Made by a program: the position numbers and the translations under genes. Below the pieces are notes generated by a model. The model ran no database searches. It saw nothing but the letters and a program-made list of their open reading frames with translations, and had not been told where the DNA came from. Of a DNA stretch of 9,539 bases, positions 7,936 to 9,539 are shown one piece after another (the first letter of the stretch is position 1; each line of letters begins with the position of its first letter). This DNA comes from Thermoplasmata archaeon (GTDB lineage: Archaea; Thermoplasmatota; Thermoplasmata; WALJ01), in the NCBI GenBank assembly GCA_026986305.1, contig JALSOU010000133.1:1-9539 (forward strand), read 5' to 3'.

Positions 7936-8514
7936 GTGAAAGCTCACATAAGGGTGATAGGAATAGATGACGGCCCCTTCACTTTCAGCGAAGATATGGT
8001 GATATTCACAGCAGTTCTCATGCGCCTGCCAGCCTATGTTGAAGGCATAGCCATCGGGAAGGTGAGAATAGATGGCAGCGATTCCACGGAGCGCATTGCG
8101 GAAATTATAGGGAGAAAGAGGTGGGGTTCCCTTGCCCACGCAGTACTGATAGACGGCGCCGCACTAGGAGGCTTCAACATAGTGGATATAGAAAGGCTGA
8201 GTGAAATCGCAGGATTGCCTGCCATAACTGTAACCTCGGATAGGCCAGATATGGAGCGCATAAAAGAGGCGCTGAAGCACCACTTCAACCGCTGGGAGGA
8301 GAGGTACAGGATGCTGAGCGAAAGGGAGATTCATGAAGTGGTTATGGAAGATGGCATGGTATATATCTCATTTTCAGGCATAGATTTGAAGGGTGCGAAG
8401 GAGATAATAAGAAAATCTGTGGTGAGAGGGTTAGTTCCTGAAGCAATAAGGATGGCTCACATCGTTTCAAGGGCTGTGAAGGAGGCTGAAAATGAGGCTT
8501 TGCAAGGTGAGTGA
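7936..8514 (+). CDS. DUF99 (UPF0215) family protein, endonuclease V-like
   Basis: 192-aa archaeal protein of DUF99/UPF0215, a family related in fold to endonuclease V (RNase H-like) without an established function. Family marks are RVIGIDDGPF at 6-15 with D11 and D12, AHAVLIDGAALGGFNIVDIE at 67-86 with D73 and D84, LPAITVTSDRPD (94-105), and a C-terminal IIRKSVVRGLVPEAIRMAHIVSRAV helix region. The acidic residues at strand ends are candidates for a metal site by analogy with endonuclease V; nuclease activity is inference. The GTG start fits the family N-terminus and the TATA spacing. The 3' end overlaps the GNAT gene by 23 nt, so the two are expressed together. Confidence 0.9.
   Translation: MKAHIRVIGIDDGPFTFSEDMVIFTAVLMRLPAYVEGIAIGKVRIDGSDSTERIAEIIGRKRWGSLAHAVLIDGAALGGFNIVDIERLSEIAGLPAITVTSDRPDMERIKEALKHHFNRWEERYRMLSEREIHEVVMEDGMVYISFSGIDLKGAKEIIRKSVVRGLVPEAIRMAHIVSRAVKEAENEALQGE
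8481..8485 (+). promoter_or_regulatory. Shine-Dalgarno site of the GNAT gene
   Basis: GGAGG lies 6 nt before the ATG at 8492, inside the DUF99 reading frame. It supports this start despite the 23-nt overlap with the upstream gene. Confidence 0.75.
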
Positions 8515-9346
8515 GGAGGACAGGGAGCAGGTGGAGGAGATTGCGAAGGGTACATGGAACGGTCATGATTACTTGGCAGATGTTTTCGATGAATGGGTGA
8601 GAGATGGGGGCTTTTACTGCCTTAAAGATGATGATGGAACCATAATAGCCCTTGACAAATACACATGGCATGAGAACGGGATAATATGGCTTGAAGGGTA
8701 CAGAGTGAGGCCAGAATACAGAGGTATGGGCTATGGATGGAAGATGGTGGAAGAGATGAGCAGAATAATAGAGAAGCTTGACTGGAGAGCGCTCCGCTTC
8801 ATGACTTCCGAAGCCAACAAGGCGAGCATGCACATAGGGGAGAGGATGGGATTCCGCATAATTGCTAGATACCATTATCTAACAATGGATGTGGGCTATG
8901 AAAACAAAAAATATGAAGGCTCTGGGGTTCACAGGCTAAGTTCTGTGGAAGAGGCAATGGATTTCATGCTCTCCTCTGAGGAATACAGGGCCAACAAAGG
9001 CCAGTATCTCGCCATGTGGACAGCCTATGATATAAGTGAAAAGCTCATAAGGTCCGAGATTGAGAAGGGCAGGGGATTTTATGTGAAAAATAATGGAAAC
9101 ATAGGTGCCATTGCGTTCTTTTATCCTTTTAAGCCCAGAAACACCCTGAGCATAGCGTTCATAGGTGGAAGGGAAGAAGGAGTGAGGGAGCTTTTGAGGT
9201 ATGGGATTCAAGCAGCAGTGAAGGGTGGGTATGAGAGATACACGCTCAAAACCGCATCGGAGCGCATAAAAGATGTGGCCCTGAGTGAGGGGATGAAAGA
9301 GTCCGATATAGGCATGGCCCTGCTTTATGAGAAAAGAAGGCGGTAA
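8492..9346 (+). CDS. GNAT-family acetyltransferase with an extra C-terminal domain
   Basis: 284-aa protein. The first half (about 1-135) is a GNAT N-acetyltransferase domain. YRVRPEYRGMGYG (70-82) is the acetyl-CoA pyrophosphate loop with R77, G78, G80 and G82, and SEANKASMHIGERMGF (106-121) is the usual N-x-x-S-x(6)-GF motif of the second half of the fold. The region from about 145 to 284 looks like a second, degenerate GNAT-like unit (IGAIAFF strand, IAFIGGREEGVRELLRYGIQAA, LSEGM near the end) that lacks the R-x-x-G-x-G loop. The substrate cannot be told from the sequence; protein, amine or antibiotic acceptors are all open. It is translated from ATG 8492 with Shine-Dalgarno GGAGG, coupled to DUF99. 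Confidence 0.85.
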   Translation: MRLCKVSEEDREQVEEIAKGTWNGHDYLADVFDEWVRDGGFYCLKDDDGTIIALDKYTWHENGIIWLEGYRVRPEYRGMGYGWKMVEEMSRIIEKLDWRALRFMTSEANKASMHIGERMGFRIIARYHYLTMDVGYENKKYEGSGVHRLSSVEEAMDFMLSSEEYRANKGQYLAMWTAYDISEKLIRSEIEKGRGFYVKNNGNIGAIAFFYPFKPRNTLSIAFIGGREEGVRELLRYGIQAAVKGGYERYTLKTASERIKDVALSEGMKESDIGMALLYEKRRR

Positions 9347-9349
9347 ACC

Positions 9350-9357
9350 TTTATATC
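9350..9357 (+). promoter_or_regulatory. TATA box of the last, partial gene
   Basis: TTTATATC, centred near 9353.5, predicts transcription from about 9379, which coincides with the ATG at 9377 (leaderless). This excludes the in-frame ATG at 9362. Confidence 0.6.
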
Positions 9358-9376
9358 CTAGATGTATGGGGATACG

Positions 9377-9539
9377 ATGTCTGATGAGAGAATAGACTAC
9401 TTCCTTAAAGGATACAAGAAAGGGCTAAAAGAGGCGTGGAATGAGATACTCAAAGATGGGGGGTCTGGATATTCCGTTACAGAGCTCAGAATGATGATTA
9501 AGAGCAAGATGGCGACCATAGAGCAGAGGGCAGATGCTC
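9377..9539 (+). CDS. Unrecognised protein, N-terminal part (cut by window end)
   Basis: Open frame from ATG 9377 through the window end, 54 codons visible. It begins MSDERIDYFLKGYKKGLKEAW and continues through NEILKDGGSGYSV, TELRMMIKSKMATIEQ and RADA. The stretch looks helical and charged, with GYKKGLKEAW followed by a GYS-x-TEL turn and a second helix rich in K and M, possibly a small regulatory or partner-binding domain at the front of a larger protein. I do not recognise the family with confidence. It has its own TATA box, so it starts a new transcription unit 30 nt after the GNAT stop. An ATG at 9362 in the same frame would add five residues but lies upstream of the predicted transcript start. 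Confidence 0.65.
   Translation, partial: MSDERIDYFLKGYKKGLKEAWNEILKDGGSGYSVTELRMMIKSKMATIEQRADA

Noticed and set aside
8342..8875. Long open frame of 177 codons on the minus strand opposite DUF99 and GNAT
   Set aside because: It is antisense to two well-supported genes, rich in H, P, S and L as shadow frames are, and has no promoter or Shine-Dalgarno. The same applies to the open frames opposite gyrA (214-678), rnz and purA.
9362..9376. Upstream in-frame ATG of the last gene
   Set aside because: The TATA box at 9350-9357 puts the transcript start near 9377-9379, leaving this ATG outside the mRNA.

Overview
The window looks like chromosomal DNA of a thermophilic archaeon in the Thermoplasmata, possibly of the Aciduliprofundum/DHVE2 type; this placement is an inference. 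Seven of the gene starts have an archaeal TATA box about 26 bp upstream of the start codon or predicted transcript start. Isoleucine is mostly ATA and arginine mostly AGA/AGG. A bacterial-type DNA gyrase A sits among archaeal genes, as is known for Thermoplasmata. A membrane protein carries the Gly-Leu-Thr-Asn-Gly repeat linker that I associate with this group.

Layout. Plus strand, 1-1749: the C-terminal part of gyrA, then a PrsW-family membrane protease, probably one operon. Minus strand, 1768-5638: a block visibly poorer in GC than its flanks. It holds a large two-TM protein (zinc ribbons inside, two CBM9-like domains outside) and three tandem paralogous genes of about 175-179 codons, the third carrying a frameshift. 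Minus strand, 5680-7859: purA and rnz (tRNase Z), overlapping by 4 nt. Plus strand from 7936: a DUF99 (endonuclease V-like) gene overlapping a two-domain GNAT gene, then the start of an unrecognised gene cut by the window end. There are no RNA genes, insertion sequences, CRISPR arrays or non-coding gaps above 300 bases.

How it works together. The flanks are housekeeping: DNA supercoiling, AMP synthesis, tRNA 3' processing. The low-GC block is the accessory part. Its genes appear to be separately transcribed. Two of them share a 14-base BRE/TATA element (GAAAACTTTAWATA), and the membrane-protein promoter also has a 13-bp palindrome between TATA and transcript start. The promoters also settle several starts: the upstream in-frame starts at 5084, 5680 and 3897 overlap or lie upstream of the predicted transcript starts, so the real starts are placed at 5063, 5638 and 3876. 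Genes next to a promoter look leaderless or nearly so, while the operon-internal genes prsW and the GNAT gene have Shine-Dalgarno sequences.

The most interesting content is the paralog cluster, whose pattern recalls the DUF2378/TIGR02265 and heme-NO-binding/V4R-like sensory fold, next to a transmembrane protein built like a receptor or surface-binding protein. Its function is unknown.
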